DNA of 64,000 nt from Mactromeris polynyma (lineage: Eukaryota > Mollusca > Bivalvia > Venerida > Mactridae): the NCBI GenBank assembly GCA_032209605.1, contig JASFXZ010000014.1, positions 3,616,912 through 3,680,911 on the forward strand, written 5' to 3'. The translations under genes were made by a program, and so were the position numbers. Below the pieces are notes generated by a model. That model was not told the DNA's origin, made no database searches, and worked only from the letters and a program-made list of their open reading frames with translations. This document shows positions 21,801 to 34,500 of the stretch, in pieces; within the stretch, counting starts at the first letter, position 1; each line of letters begins with the position of its first letter.

Positions 21801-24575
21801 TGATGTTGCCCACAATGTAATGAGGACAGACCAATGGCCTGAACAATGTAGTAATAACACTCTGATGTTACCCACAATGTAATGAGGACAGACCAATGGC
21901 CTGAACAATGTAGTAATAACACTCTGATGTTACCCACAATGTAATGAGGACAGAACAATGGACTGAACAATGTAGTACTAACACTCCGATGTTACCCACA
22001 TTGTAATGTGGACTGAACAATGTAGTACTAACACTCTGATGTTACCCACATTGTAATGTGGACTGAACAATGTAGTACTAACACTCTGATGTAACCCACA
22101 ATGTTATGTGGTCTGAACAATGGCCTGAACAATGTAGTCCTACTATTCACGCTCTGGTGTTACCCACAATGTAATGTGGACTGAACAATGTAGTACTAAC
22201 ACTCTGATGTAACCCACAATGTAATGTGGACTGAACAATGGCCTGAACAATGTAGTACTAACACTCTGATGTTACCCACAATGTAATGCGGACAGACCAA
22301 TGGCCTGAACAATGTAGTAATAACACTCTGATGTTACCCACAATGTAATATGGACTGAACAATGACCTGAACAATGTAGTACTAACACTCTCATGTTACC
22401 CACAATGTAATATGGACATAAGAATGGACTGAACAATGTACTACTCACGCTCTGATGTTACCCACAATGTAATATGGACATAACAATGGACTGAACAATG
22501 TACTACTCACGCTCTCATGTTACCCACAATGTAATATGGACAGAACAATGGACTGAACAATGTACTACTCACGCTCTCATGTTACCCACAATGTAATGTG
22601 GACTGAACAATGTAGTACTAACCCTCTGATGTTGCCCACAATGTAATGAGGACAGACCAATGGCCTGAACAATGTAGTAATAACACTCTGATGTTACCCA
22701 CAATGTAATGAGGACAGACCAATGGCCTGAACAATGTAGTAATAACACTCTGATGTTACCCACAATGTAATGAGGACAGACCAATGGCCTGAACAATGTA
22801 GTAATAACACTCTGATGTTACCCACAATGTTATGAGGACATAGCAATGGACTGAACAATGTACTACTCACGCTCTCATGTTACCCACAATGTAAAATGGA
22901 CATAACAATGGACTGAACAATGTACTACTCACGCTCTCATGTTACCCACAATGTAATATGGCCAGAACAATGGCATGAACAATGTACTACTCACGCTCTC
23001 AGGTTACCCACAATGTAATGAGGACAGAACAATGGACTGAACAATGTACTATACACGCTCTCATGTTACCCACAATGTAATGAGGACAGAACAATGACCT
23101 GAACAATGTAGTACTCACGCACTCATGTTACCCACAATGTAATATGGACATAACAATGGACTGAACAATGTACTACTAACACTCTCATGATACCCACAAT
23201 GTAATATGGACATAACAATGGACTGAACAATGTACTACTCACGCACTCATGTTACCCACAATGTAATATGGACAAAACAATGGACTGAACAATGTACTAC
23301 TCACGCTCTCATGTTACCCACAATGTAATATGGACATAACAATGGCCTGAACAATGTACTACTCACGCACTCATGTTACCCACAATGTAATATGGACAAA
23401 ACAATGGACTGAACAATGTACTACTCACGCTCTCATGTTACCCACAATGTAATGAGGACAGAACAATGGACTGAACAATGTACTACTCATGCTCTGATAT
23501 TACCCACAATGTAATGTGGACATAACAATGGACTGAACAATGTACTACTCACGCTCTCATGTTACCCACAATGTAATGTGGACAGAACAATGGACTGAAC
23601 AATGTACTACTCACGCTCTCATGTTACCCACAATGTAATGTGGACAGAACAATGGACTGAACAATGTACTACTCACGCTCTCAGGTTACCTACAATGTTA
23701 TATGGATATAACAATGGACTGAACAATGTACTACTCACGCTCTCATGTTACCCACAATGTAATGAGGACAGAACAATGCACTGAACAATGTACTACTAAC
23801 ACTCTCATGTAACCCACAATGTAATATGGACATAACAATGGACTGAACAATGTACTATTCACGCTCTCATGTTACCCACAATGTAATGAGGACAGAACAA
23901 TGGACTGAACAATGTACTACTAACACTCTCATGTTACCCACAATGTAATATGGACATAACAATGGACTGAACAATGTACTACTAACACTCTCATGTTACC
24001 CACAATGTAATATGGACATAACAATGGACTGAACAATGTACTACTCACGCTCTCATGTTACCCACAATGTAATATGGACATAACAATGTAGTACTAACAC
24101 TCTGATGTTACCCACAATGTAATGAGGACAGAACAATGGCATGAACAATGTACTACTGACGCTCTGATGTTACCCACAATGTAACCTGGACATAACAATG
24201 GACTGAACAATGTACTACTAACACTCTCATGTTACCCACAATGTAATGAGGACAGAACAATGGACTGAACAATGTACTACTCACGCTCTGATATTACCCA
24301 CAATGTAATGTGGACATAACAATGGACTGAACAATGTACTACTCACGCTCTCATGTTACCCACAATGTAATGTGGACTGAACAATGGACTGAACAATGTA
24401 CTACTCACGCTCTCATGTTACCCACAATGTAATGTGGACAGAACAATGGACTGAACAATGTACTACTCACGCTCTCATGTTACCCACAATGTAATGTGGA
24501 CTGAACAATGGACTGAACAATGTAGTCCTACTATCCACGCTCTGATTTTACCCACAATGTAATGTGGACTGAGCA
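18823..24575 (+). repeat. Satellite-like array of about 62-bp units, 5.75 kb
   Basis: Roughly 90 units built on CTCTGATGTTACCCACAATG, then TAATGTGGACAGAACAATGG, then ACTGAACAATGTACTACTCA and CG. Some units lack the middle GAACAATGG block and are shorter. The array is a mosaic of locally homogenised blocks: GTAGTACTAACAC types on the left, a uniform CACGTTCCGATGTTGCCCAC block at about 20100-20650, and CTCATGTT types on the right. A 186-bp (three-unit) segment is repeated at about 21195 and 21381. CCACA-ATGTAA-TGTGG in each consensus unit can form a short hairpin. Reading frames inside it are repeat artefacts. Confidence 0.95.
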
Positions 24576-24714
24576 AAGGCTAATTAGTTTCAAACGTATA
24601 TACATGCATAACAAATTCTATATTTAACTTTATATTGTCATTTGTCTACTCTGTCTATCATGTTTCCTTACTTTAAAATGTTGGCACTTAATAATCATAT
24701 CTATTCAGTTTTGT

Positions 24715-24895
24715 GGTTATCCTGTTGTATAGTTTCTATTACCTTTTTCAGCTTCATACTGATATCATAATATACATTTTTTTCGCTCGCTCCAGTAAAT
24801 GAGGTTGTTTTTTTAATTTGTTTTCGCTCGCTCGCCCCATTTTCTGGGGGAAAAAATCCGAAGAACAATAAAAAATAATTTGGTGTGGCCTAATA
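24715..24895 (-). repeat. Dispersed repeat D2, inverted copy
   Basis: On the minus strand: CACACCAAATTATT, then GTTCTTCGGATTTTTTCCCC, then ATGGGGCGAGCGAGCGAAAA, and later GATATCAGTATGAAGCTGAA. The same order is on the plus strand at 27345-27520, so the two copies face each other about 2.4 kb apart. Confidence 0.8.
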
Positions 24896-24899
24896 TTGT

Positions 24900-27800
24900 T
24901 TGAAATCAATACGCACGACATTCTCTCTGCGCTACAGTTCACACCACCATTTGTGACTTGGTGTTTGAAGCATAACGAAGCGATATAAGCGGAATGTTAC
25001 GTACAAAGGTTAGAAAAGTTATACTTATCGCATTTTTTTCAGAACCCTTTCTTATTGTTTGAAAAAGCATATTATTGCCCAATTTCATGAAATGTATGAC
25101 ACATTGATTTATATAAATTAAACCGAAACAAAGGTATTCACGTCGTTTATTTGAAATTCAACCATTATAGCGAAAAGAAAACCTTCTCTCAGTCTATTCC
25201 ATCACATTGAATATGGTAGAAGTCGAATCCCCCAATATCCCCCGTTTTACGAGCGTTTAATGTTGTTAGTGTGCTTCCTAACAACTGATATCGAGGCTTC
25301 GGATGACTTGTGGTTTCAGTGCCTGAGACATAGGCTGCTTCTTAGTTTGCAGAAGGAATACAAAAGGTCCCACGAAGATGGCAAAATGCAAAGAAATAGT
25401 CGGAGAAGACTCATGTCCAAAAATATCGCTTATCGCATCGACCAAAAATCGATATTTCCTGTCATCTAATTTGTATTGATAAGATGGGGAACGCTACGTA
25501 TTTATTATGGTTGTTTCTTTATTTTTTAACATATTCAAAGTTTTAAGCAGATTTGGATACCTCAATGTATCGTCTTTTCAATCGTATAAAAATATTCAAA
25601 TTTTATAGATATTTAGGCGGGGGAATTTACAGTTTTCTTGAGCCATCTAGTTTCATATTGAAATCAGTGTGAACGGTGCGTATTTCCTGGACGTCCGACG
25701 TGTTTAAATCGCTATTTTAACTTATCCTTAGGCGGGAATTCAAAGTTTCAAGCAGATTCTGTTAGGATATTTTATGCTTGTTCCAACGGTGTCAATTGAT
25801 GTAATTTATTATGAAAACAAAATGGGGGAATTTAGAGATACATGAAGTACCTGTCAATGTCAAGAGTGTTTCCGTGATATCTCACGGAAAGTCACGAAGA
25901 TCAGCGAGTGATACCGATTTCGGTTAGTCTTTCTTGTGACAATTTTAATCTCCACATGTGGTCTCTTAAGATATTATCTCAATCAAACTGTTCACTGGAC
26001 CATGGTTTATGGTGGTAAAGTGTAGACTGCATGTATATATAATTATGTTACTTGTATATAGTGTTGAGCTTCATGAAATTAATTTCTTCTAGGAGACCAT
26101 ATCGCGACTCTTGTGTCGTAGTATTTTCTTTAGCAGCAGCTTAATTTAGCGTAATACACATTTTGTTTTATTCAGCGCAAAGATATAGCCAGTGGTCATA
26201 AAATTGAACATAATATATTATAGTACAGAAACATCGTTTTAAAATGTATGTGATGTATACTTGATATTCCACAAAAACCATGAACTAATATAATTCATTT
26301 ATTATCATCATACAGAGGGATTTATAAATCTGTTTGAATAGTTCGTAATAGCACGGACATATAAACCATATATATAACCGTGAGAGTTTACTGTGTGACT
26401 TATTTATAAAAACAATTGCATTCCCGGAATTAGTGTACCCACTCACAGTTTTAAATAACTAACATAACAGAGAATCTAAACAATTAAAACTCTTATGTTT
26501 GACTTTCTTCGAGATTCTTAACCTCATAAAATATCCCGAAATATGATTTTCCAAACATATGAAAGAGGACCGAAAATGTAAGATATCTTCATTCTTAAAT
26601 TCAGTCAAGGTCAGCTAGGTCAAAAGAATCATACCGGAAATAATGCTAAAAGCAAAATAATTTATAACATTGAACTTAAAAAATACGGAAACAATATTTT
26701 TCAATACGTATAATACTTGTAAAACAGATGCAGATAAACTGAAATTTAATTTTACATTTCTCTGCATCCTGGTGCTCAATCAAACAACATTCTATAAGCA
26801 ACCTTCCTAAAGAAATTATATGGAATAATTCAAACATAAAACAGACAAATCATGGACATTTGTTTCTACATAAAAATTGGTTGAAAAGAGAAAGCTTATA
26901 CACCGAACATTTTTTGACTTCTTAACCTTTGAACAAATGCAGAACGTATATGCCATTGAAAATGGTGACTTTCTTAAATATTTATCATTAATTAAAGCAA
27001 TCGATAAAAAATGGAGGAAACAACTAACGGAAGAGGAATTTATATCAGCTCTGTAGAAAAAGTAAAACAAACTAATAAAACGGATGAATTGTTATATGAA
27101 AGACAAATCAAATTCTTCTTCAAAAGTGTCATTCCTTACTAGATGTGCAAAAAGGCTTCTTGCATCCATTTTTTACATAAAATATATTAGCCGCTTTATG
27201 ACATTCCATGATAAATCACAATGTCACGGATCATCGACGTAAGAAAGGTTGAAGTTTCATTTAAATTTATTGATCAATACACAGATGCTTAATAACCCGG
27301 ATACATACCAATCACAATTATGGGTACTTATTTCTTTCTTTAGGCCGCACCAAATTTTTTTTTTTGTTCTTCGGATTTTTTCCCCCAGAAAATGGGGCGA
27401 GCGAGCGAAAAAAAATATTTCAAATTGTCATTTATTGGAGCTAGCGAAAAAAAAAGTATATTATGATATCAGTATGAAGCTGAAAAGGGTAATAGAAACT
27501 ATACAACAGGATAACCCATTTGGCCACACCAAATTGATCATTAGTTCTTCAGATTTTTTTAAGAAAACGATGGGGCGAGCGAGCAAAATTTGTATTTGTT
27601 TTTTTTACTTCTCAAAATTTCACAGGCGGCAGGTCTTTATTTATCATTTTATTTTTCTTATAAATATTTCTCAAAATTTCACTGAAGGTGCTTTTTTCAC
27701 CAATTCTATCCATTTATTGAGTAACAAAAACATTGAGCAATGCTGGCTGCTAACTTAAAACTAGACATCAGGGAGCCACCCACTTAGACTTGAATATTAC

Positions 27801-29370
27801 CATGAGATGCACAACTAGTTTCTGTTAATGGGTCATAACTCCTTAATGCCTTGGTGGATATGCATCAAAGATGGCTTACATAATCTACACTTCTGATAGC
27901 TTCTGTTTGCCAAGTTACATTTCCTTAAAAACTGATTAAGTATTTCTTGCCTAAAACTAAATACGTGTATGTTATATCTGGACACATCCACTGACAGACA
28001 GGTTGATTCTGAACAAGGTGAAAACTGTATAGCAAGTCTTATAGCATTTCAAGTTTAAAATTATAATGTTCAATAGCACAATGTTTGTCTTAGCTAAACT
28101 TCAACAGCCTTTCAAACTTCAAATTTGTCTGAAAACAGTTGCATCTGATTTCCTCTGTTTTGGACAAAATAATGCTACTGTACAATGTAATAACTAAACA
28201 AGGGGGCTTACCATTGTGTGTTCTAAATTCTAGTTTTGTAGCTATTCTTCCATGCTATCCTAGATTAATGCATTTTCCCAATCAAGACGTTTATAACGAA
28301 GCATCGAATCGTACACATATGTGTTGATCAGAATTATAGACAGACCAAACACATATTATACAGCTCCATGCTCGCTTTATTCTATCCGAATTTGTTTCAT
28401 TTCCTATTTTCCGTTTTCGCTACTGCATGAATTTTCAGTATTTGTATGACTTTCCAAGCTAGGGCACTGCCATCTTGAACTTTGCTTGATTTTAAATGCG
28501 ATCGAATATTACACAATTTTAACTGGGAATATGTTCTTCCATTTGCAGATGATAATAAACAAACAAAATTACATACGGAATTCATTTTTTTCAAATCCGG
28601 ATTATTTGGTGCGGGAAATCCGTCGAACATGAGATATGTAACTCTTCAGTAAACGGAGGAAGAAGAGTTGTATATACCAGGTCCGTAGCTATGCTGAGGC
28701 ACAACGAGGCAGCTGCTTTAGTTAAAATTTCCAAAGCAATGGTGGAGGACGATAGTCTTAATGGTTTAATTGGCACTTTGTTTGGTTTTCACACAAAAAC
28801 ATGCCAATCGACAACTTGGACATTTTTCAGCTGTGGGACGCTCCGGGACATCAAAAATTGCCATTGCTTTCGATTCATACTATTAAAATAAAACAAAATT
28901 GCAATTGATAAATCACTCCCTGGTACATTAAATAACCAGAAAACGCAGGTGAACCCTTCTGTACGCAATCCCCTGGTTCTAATTAACAATGTAATTACAC
29001 TTAATTCTGATAATTCTGTGTGTTAATAAGTGTTCTCATCAAGTTGATATTGTAATTGTAAGAATATCAGTTTCAAAATTAAACAACTGTTAGTACTGTG
29101 TCTATAATTATCAGAGTGTTTGTTTAAATGTCAATCAACACATATAAATCGATTACGTGATCTTTAAAACGTTATAAAATGAAATAGTATAGAGTCATTT
29201 TTAAAGTCTAAATGTATGAGGAACCAGAAATTGTGAAAACCTGAAAATCGAAAATTTGTCATTAAGCCCCGTTTTCTTGGAGAACGACCCATACATATTG
29301 GTCCCAGGTTTCATCAACAAAATCGAACTCCAAATGTTTTTTCTTTACGATATGTATACACAATGTTTTA
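24900..29370. other. Long interval with no convincing gene
   Basis: AT-rich with short open frames only. It contains the D2 repeat copy at 27345-27590. The frame near 28691-28891 is open but matches no family I recognise and lacks flanking splice signals I can support. Confidence 0.5.
27345..27590 (+). repeat. Dispersed repeat D2, direct copy plus a partial second copy
   Basis: A full match to the D2 unit (27345-27520) is followed at once by a second, diverged start: CCACACCAAATTGATC, then TTCTTCAGATTTTTTTAAG, then GATGGGGCGAGCGAGC. This is a tandem partial duplication. The long frame across it is not a gene. Confidence 0.75.
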
Positions 29371-29381
29371 ACAGTTTATTG

Positions 29382-29869
29382 CACGGCGTATCAACGCCGG
29401 GCATATATTAGTTACGTTAGAACTGTGCACTGGTGTAATGGGCTCGCGCATGCGCCGTATTAACCGTTAGTCTGGATTACCTGCCTCTACCACTCTGTTA
29501 CTATTTGAATTATAGTACGCAGGGAACCAGACTTTATTAACCGTTAGCTCTCGGATATTACCGTACCACTTGGTTACTCCACGTAGTTAGCCGAGGTTTT
29601 CGAATGGCGTTCCAATCTCCTACGCAAAACTTTGTCATATTTAATAATACTAATTGTTAATATTAATATTTTCAAAATATAATCATAATACAAAACTGTG
29701 GCGAATCGTTATACAACTGTGGCGAATCGTTATTAAAATGTGGCGAATCGTTATTGTGGCGAATCGTTATTGTGGCGAATCGTTAGTAATTCGCAGTTAT
29801 CTCCCCTTATATCGGTGTGTCAAAACAACGATCGATCCTCGATAGTTTGCAGAATAAATACTACTTCAG
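29382..29869 (+). promoter_or_regulatory. Candidate promoter and first non-coding exon of the glycosyltransferase-like gene
   Basis: GCGCATGCGC at about 29445 matches the NRF-1-type promoter palindrome. CTACTTCAG|GTATGTG at 29869-29870 is a good splice donor, and the next plausible exon begins at 30391. In between are five copies of GTGGCGAATCGTTA. The first bases (GCACGGCGTATCAACGCCGG) form a hairpin shared with 41040. The transcription start is not known. Confidence 0.35.
29698..29785 (+). repeat. Five copies of GTGGCGAATCGTTA, unevenly spaced
   Basis: The 14-mer occurs five times, separated by 1-7 bp of variable T/A-rich spacer. It sits in the proposed first exon or promoter of the glycosyltransferase-like gene. 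It could be a small expansion or a cluster of binding sites; the sequence does not decide. Confidence 0.8.
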
Positions 29870-30390
29870 GTATGTGTTAAAGATAATCATTCAATCATAT
29901 TATAAAATGTATACGCATGAACATAATCAAGAAAATGTATATTGTATTTGAAGTGATAAGATAATATGAAATAGTTGTACTTTCAGTTTCAGTGTTACTC
30001 CAGGTGGGTGGGGTGAATAGTTTAGATTTAAAAATGATTTTTGCTGATTTTTCTTATTCGCTGATATTATTCATGATTTTTAGTTGCTTTATATAAGAAC
30101 ACAAATTCTTATGCGAACTGAATTACTTGCTATGGTAGCTTTTGCAAAGTCTGCCAGGAGCCTTTAGTTCTAGTCTAGGTTGAGCCACATTTTTGTTAAA
30201 TCTGTCTACCCACTAACCGTTCTAGTAACTTCTACTGTTTAGTTTTTTATTCAAACATTTTTTGTGGATATCAAATTTGTGACTATAGGCCTGTTTTAGC
30301 CAAATTAAATTGTGCATTAACTAATGTATTTAAAAATGTAGTTGCTATGTAGAACAAATGTAGTTTGACCATTGTTTAATTTAATTTCAG

Positions 30391-30490
30391 AAATAACTCC
30401 AGTTGACAACAATGGTGCCTTTTTGGTCGCGGTCGCCTCCTTAATATGCAGGATAAACAGACAAGCATGTATATGCTAACGCCAAAACCT
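30391..30490 (+). other. Candidate 5'UTR exon
   Basis: A 100-nt segment bounded by TTTAATTTCAG and CCAAAACCT|GTAAGT. All frames have stops. It carries a short upstream reading frame (ATG GTG CCT ... TAA). It fits as a non-coding exon of the downstream glycosyltransferase-like gene. Confidence 0.4.
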
Positions 30491-31509
30491 GTAAGTATTT
30501 TAGAACGAATTTGTCTGGGTGAACTTAATAACTGCATTAAATGATTAATCCATTAATCTCACAGCCTAATAACTTAGCCTATAAAGATGTTACAAACAAA
30601 GAATTAATGAATATTTATAAAATTTTACCCTAGCAGTCAATTGGAATACCTTTGCTGTGAATTTTGAGTACAAGTCAACTGTAAGTTGTCTACTTCATGT
30701 TTTTGTCAGTGTCAGAATTTAAGGAGCACAGGTGACCTAAGGTCCTAGTTAAGATTGGCCAATTTCAACCCATTTTCCAATGAAAATATCCCAGTTTCCA
30801 TTTAAGCTTGACCACAAGTGAATACATTTGTGTAACATAAATTATGTTGTTTTCCATTCTGAAAACAGAACAGAACAGTCTGCTTTGGAGTTTAACTTTT
30901 TTCATAAACAATGTTCACACAGGTCTTGAGAAGTCCTTTAATTTGATGCCTACTCCTTGAAAACTACTTGAATTTGTAACAGCCAAAAACTCCTTGAAAA
31001 GTAAATGATTTTTGAAAAAAATGTTTTGGTAAATTCCTCTTGACTTCTCCTGCTGTGAATAGGAAAAGGACAAAAAAAACATTCCAACAATGATGAAATA
31101 AGATGTACTAGTCATCTATACAATATTTCTGATAACAAATCATTTAAAACATGTACTTAAAAAATTTAAACATCATTCTTATAATGTTGTCAAATAAGTG
31201 ATTTGTAATGTTTTTATAATCTGTAAAAAATCTAAATGCTGAGATTTTAGTTATTTGTGAAGTTATGGAGCAAATTAAATAATGTGGAATGCATAGCATA
31301 TAATGTTAGTAGTCCAAATCTGTCAATATTGTGATAATGCATACTTTTAAGTAAGTAAAATCTTTACATACACAGTATAAAATGTTAACCGAAGTATTCA
31401 GAATTTCAATTGTTATTATCAATTCCCAGTACAGAGGCAAGCCTTTTCTTATTTAGATCACCTGCACAATGCCCATTCTTACATAATTACATATTTTATT
31501 TTGAATAGA

Positions 31510-34500
31510 ATGAGCCATCAGTTTGTCCTTGATATGTCAGTAGGCGCTGTGGACTGCAGCTGTTTGGAATATAGCCATCAGGTAAGAATATACATGTAAT
31601 ACATGTAAACTACACCCTCAAGCTATATTAACATTTAAAGCAGAAACTAGCAAAAGTGTTGTAAGCAATAGACCAGTGGGCATAGAGAATGTTGACCCCT
31701 GCATGGATTTCAATGGAATTTCACAAGATTGACAGCATTAACTCTAGTTTCACATATCATCAGCAAATTCCACTCGGATGATTTTTTACTTAGTTATGAC
31801 CCTTTGTTGTTCTTCTACATAAAGTTGATATGGAGAAGTTGTCTGCTCTTCATCTCCAATACCACTGATTAGATTTTAACAAAACTTCACAGGATTTTTC
31901 GGTATCGAGTCTAGTTGTGCTTCAAGTCAACGTGTTTTGGTCAGATGTTTTTGACTGAGTTGCAATGTTTGCAGTATTTTTACTTTTAATCCTATACATT
32001 GATTCTGGGGGACATATATTGACTAAAAACAACCTTCAAGTTATCACATTTACTTCATTCCAACCTGTTTGTAAACTGTTAATAGCACTCATTTTTATAC
32101 CATTCCTACTTCTATGTTTTTAAATTCTTGGCTATACTTTTACCTCTTTTAACTATTCTTAGCGGCTTGATGCGCAATATTGTCCAAGTCGTCGCAAGAG
32201 GTTCAACAACAAAGACAGATTGACAGAGAGAATAGTAAATCAGTAATTAATTGTATAACCACTATTATCAGTAGAACAAAGTTTCTTTTAAAAAATGCAG
32301 CTGTATTCCTGTATGACCCCAATATTTGGAAATGACCCTCAGATGTGAAAACTACGACTTCATAATGGCCCTGAATTATAACAGTTGAGTGAAAACACTG
32401 CCTTCCAAGACTTTTTATCCCCATTTTGGGGGTGAATAGTCTAAGCAATGTGTTATATATGGAGAGGGCTCACCCGTATTTAAATACATGCGTTATTACT
32501 GAGACTAAAGGAATAATAGGGATGATAATATAAAATGATATGTATAAATATAACGATAAATATAATTTCTAAGTATTTCTGATACTTCTAAAACGTATTT
32601 AAGTATAATTATTGAAATTTGGCTGAAAAATGCATACAAAGAAGTGAACACTTATTCCATCATTTTATAATTATGTAAGAACTGATGTTAAACTTCTCTG
32701 CTAACCATGTATTTGCTCTTTACAATGTATACAATGCATATTTGTTATGGATAATTGTTGTAACATTTAATGCTGAATAAAACTTATGTTATGTTATATT
32801 ATGTTATAAATATATATATATCAAACTGATTACGTTGTCTAAATTGTCTTCAATTACTTTTAAAGCTATATTTGATGTTCAGTCATTTAACAAACTTTTA
32901 TTGCAGCTTCTTTTGATTTTAATTTCAAAAGTAAAAGTTTGCATTGTTTGTTGAGGTATGAAATTATACATTGTTCTCTCAAACTATTTATTTAATTAGA
33001 CATTGTATAATTCTATTTTAACAAGCAATACTTCATTGTCACTTCTTATTTGCCTTAGAGTGGGGGCATAACAATGTTTGTATACACTGCTCATTACTAT
33101 AATCAGTTACTTAGCTGTGACATTAAACTAGATGTTGTTGTTCAAACAGAAATAAGGAGATTTATTCATTTTTTTTTTCACATGGTGGTTGAAACATGGT
33201 AATAATTGGGCATTATTTTTTACCATGCTGAGTAGTGCATGTGTATCATATACATCATAGGTATATGAAATCATCAATTTATTTCTTTGTTATTTGCTTA
33301 ACAAGTCAAAAGGTGTTGATTAAATCACACTGTTTTTTTAACATGAAGATAAAGGAATTTTGATCTATAAATTAACAATCTGATTTTAGAATAAACATCA
33401 TATTAATAATGTAATTCACAAAAATTTGATTATACTGAAAGTGGGGGTGAAAAGTCTAGGGTCTATCAGAATGGGGGGGGGGGGTGAAAGGTCTTTAGGG
33501 AAGAAAAGACTTCGGTGTGCATTGTCTGGAATTCAGCGCTTATAATGGTATGAGCAAACTTCTTCTGCAATATGTTTTCTCATTTATAACCCTATTACAC
33601 AGCACCCATCCCCCTTCAGGCATTTAAGGCTCAACCATCGTGGGCGGCTGTCTTACTCCACACCACAACACTCTTCCTCATTTAAGCATTTAGGCTCAAC
33701 CACTGTGGGCTGGCAAACACCGTTACCACCATTTAAGTAATTCAATAGGAAAAACTGGACCCAATATTTGACTTGAACCAAAGACCTCCTAAATACTAGT
33801 ACGGCTTACCAGGTTGCCGCCTTACCCCACACCACTACACTTCTCCCTCTTCCAGCATTTGAGACCATTTAAGTAATTCAAGGGGAAAAACTTGACCCAA
33901 TATTGGACTTGAACCGAAGACCTCCTAAATACTAGTACGGCTTACCAGGTTGCCGCCTAACCCCACACCACTTCAATTCTCCATCTTCCAGCATTTGAGG
34001 CTCAATCGTCAAACACCCCTGCCACATATAAGTAATTGTAGGAGAAAACATGTACCCAATGTAGGGCTTGAAAAGCTTTTTACTCTCATCAATAACATAA
34101 TACAAATGTAATGACTCTTTTTCTGCTATCACTTTATCATTTCAGGTTTTCATGATATATTCACAAGATGCTTCATAAAAGTCACCTCGGGTACATCAAG
34201 AAATAGGCTGTAAATTTACAAACAGTGGTCAACAAGTCATAAAATACTTCTTGGAAAATACTCTTGAAGTTTTCCTTGTACATTTTAAATCCAAATACCA
34301 TTTTGTTACTGAAATAATTACAATCTGTGATTGACTAAGTAAACAATTGTGTAGTACATAAACTAGTTGACAGTTTTCTATCAATCTTGAAATTTAGGAT
34401 TTGAAATGCAGTTCTATTTGAATAAAATTGTCATCACTGGTATATAGTGTGTGTATTGTTTTTTTCAACTTTGTTTAATATCTAGATATGGCACTATCTA

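Noticed and set aside
18823..24575. Several 60-80-codon frames (for example LFSPNYIVGYISV repeats)
   Set aside because: Frames through tandem units with no start context, domain or splice signals.
27249..27758. 169-codon plus-strand frame
   Set aside because: It runs across dispersed repeat D2 and its partial second copy. Composition is poly-Phe/Lys from A/T runs, with no domain.
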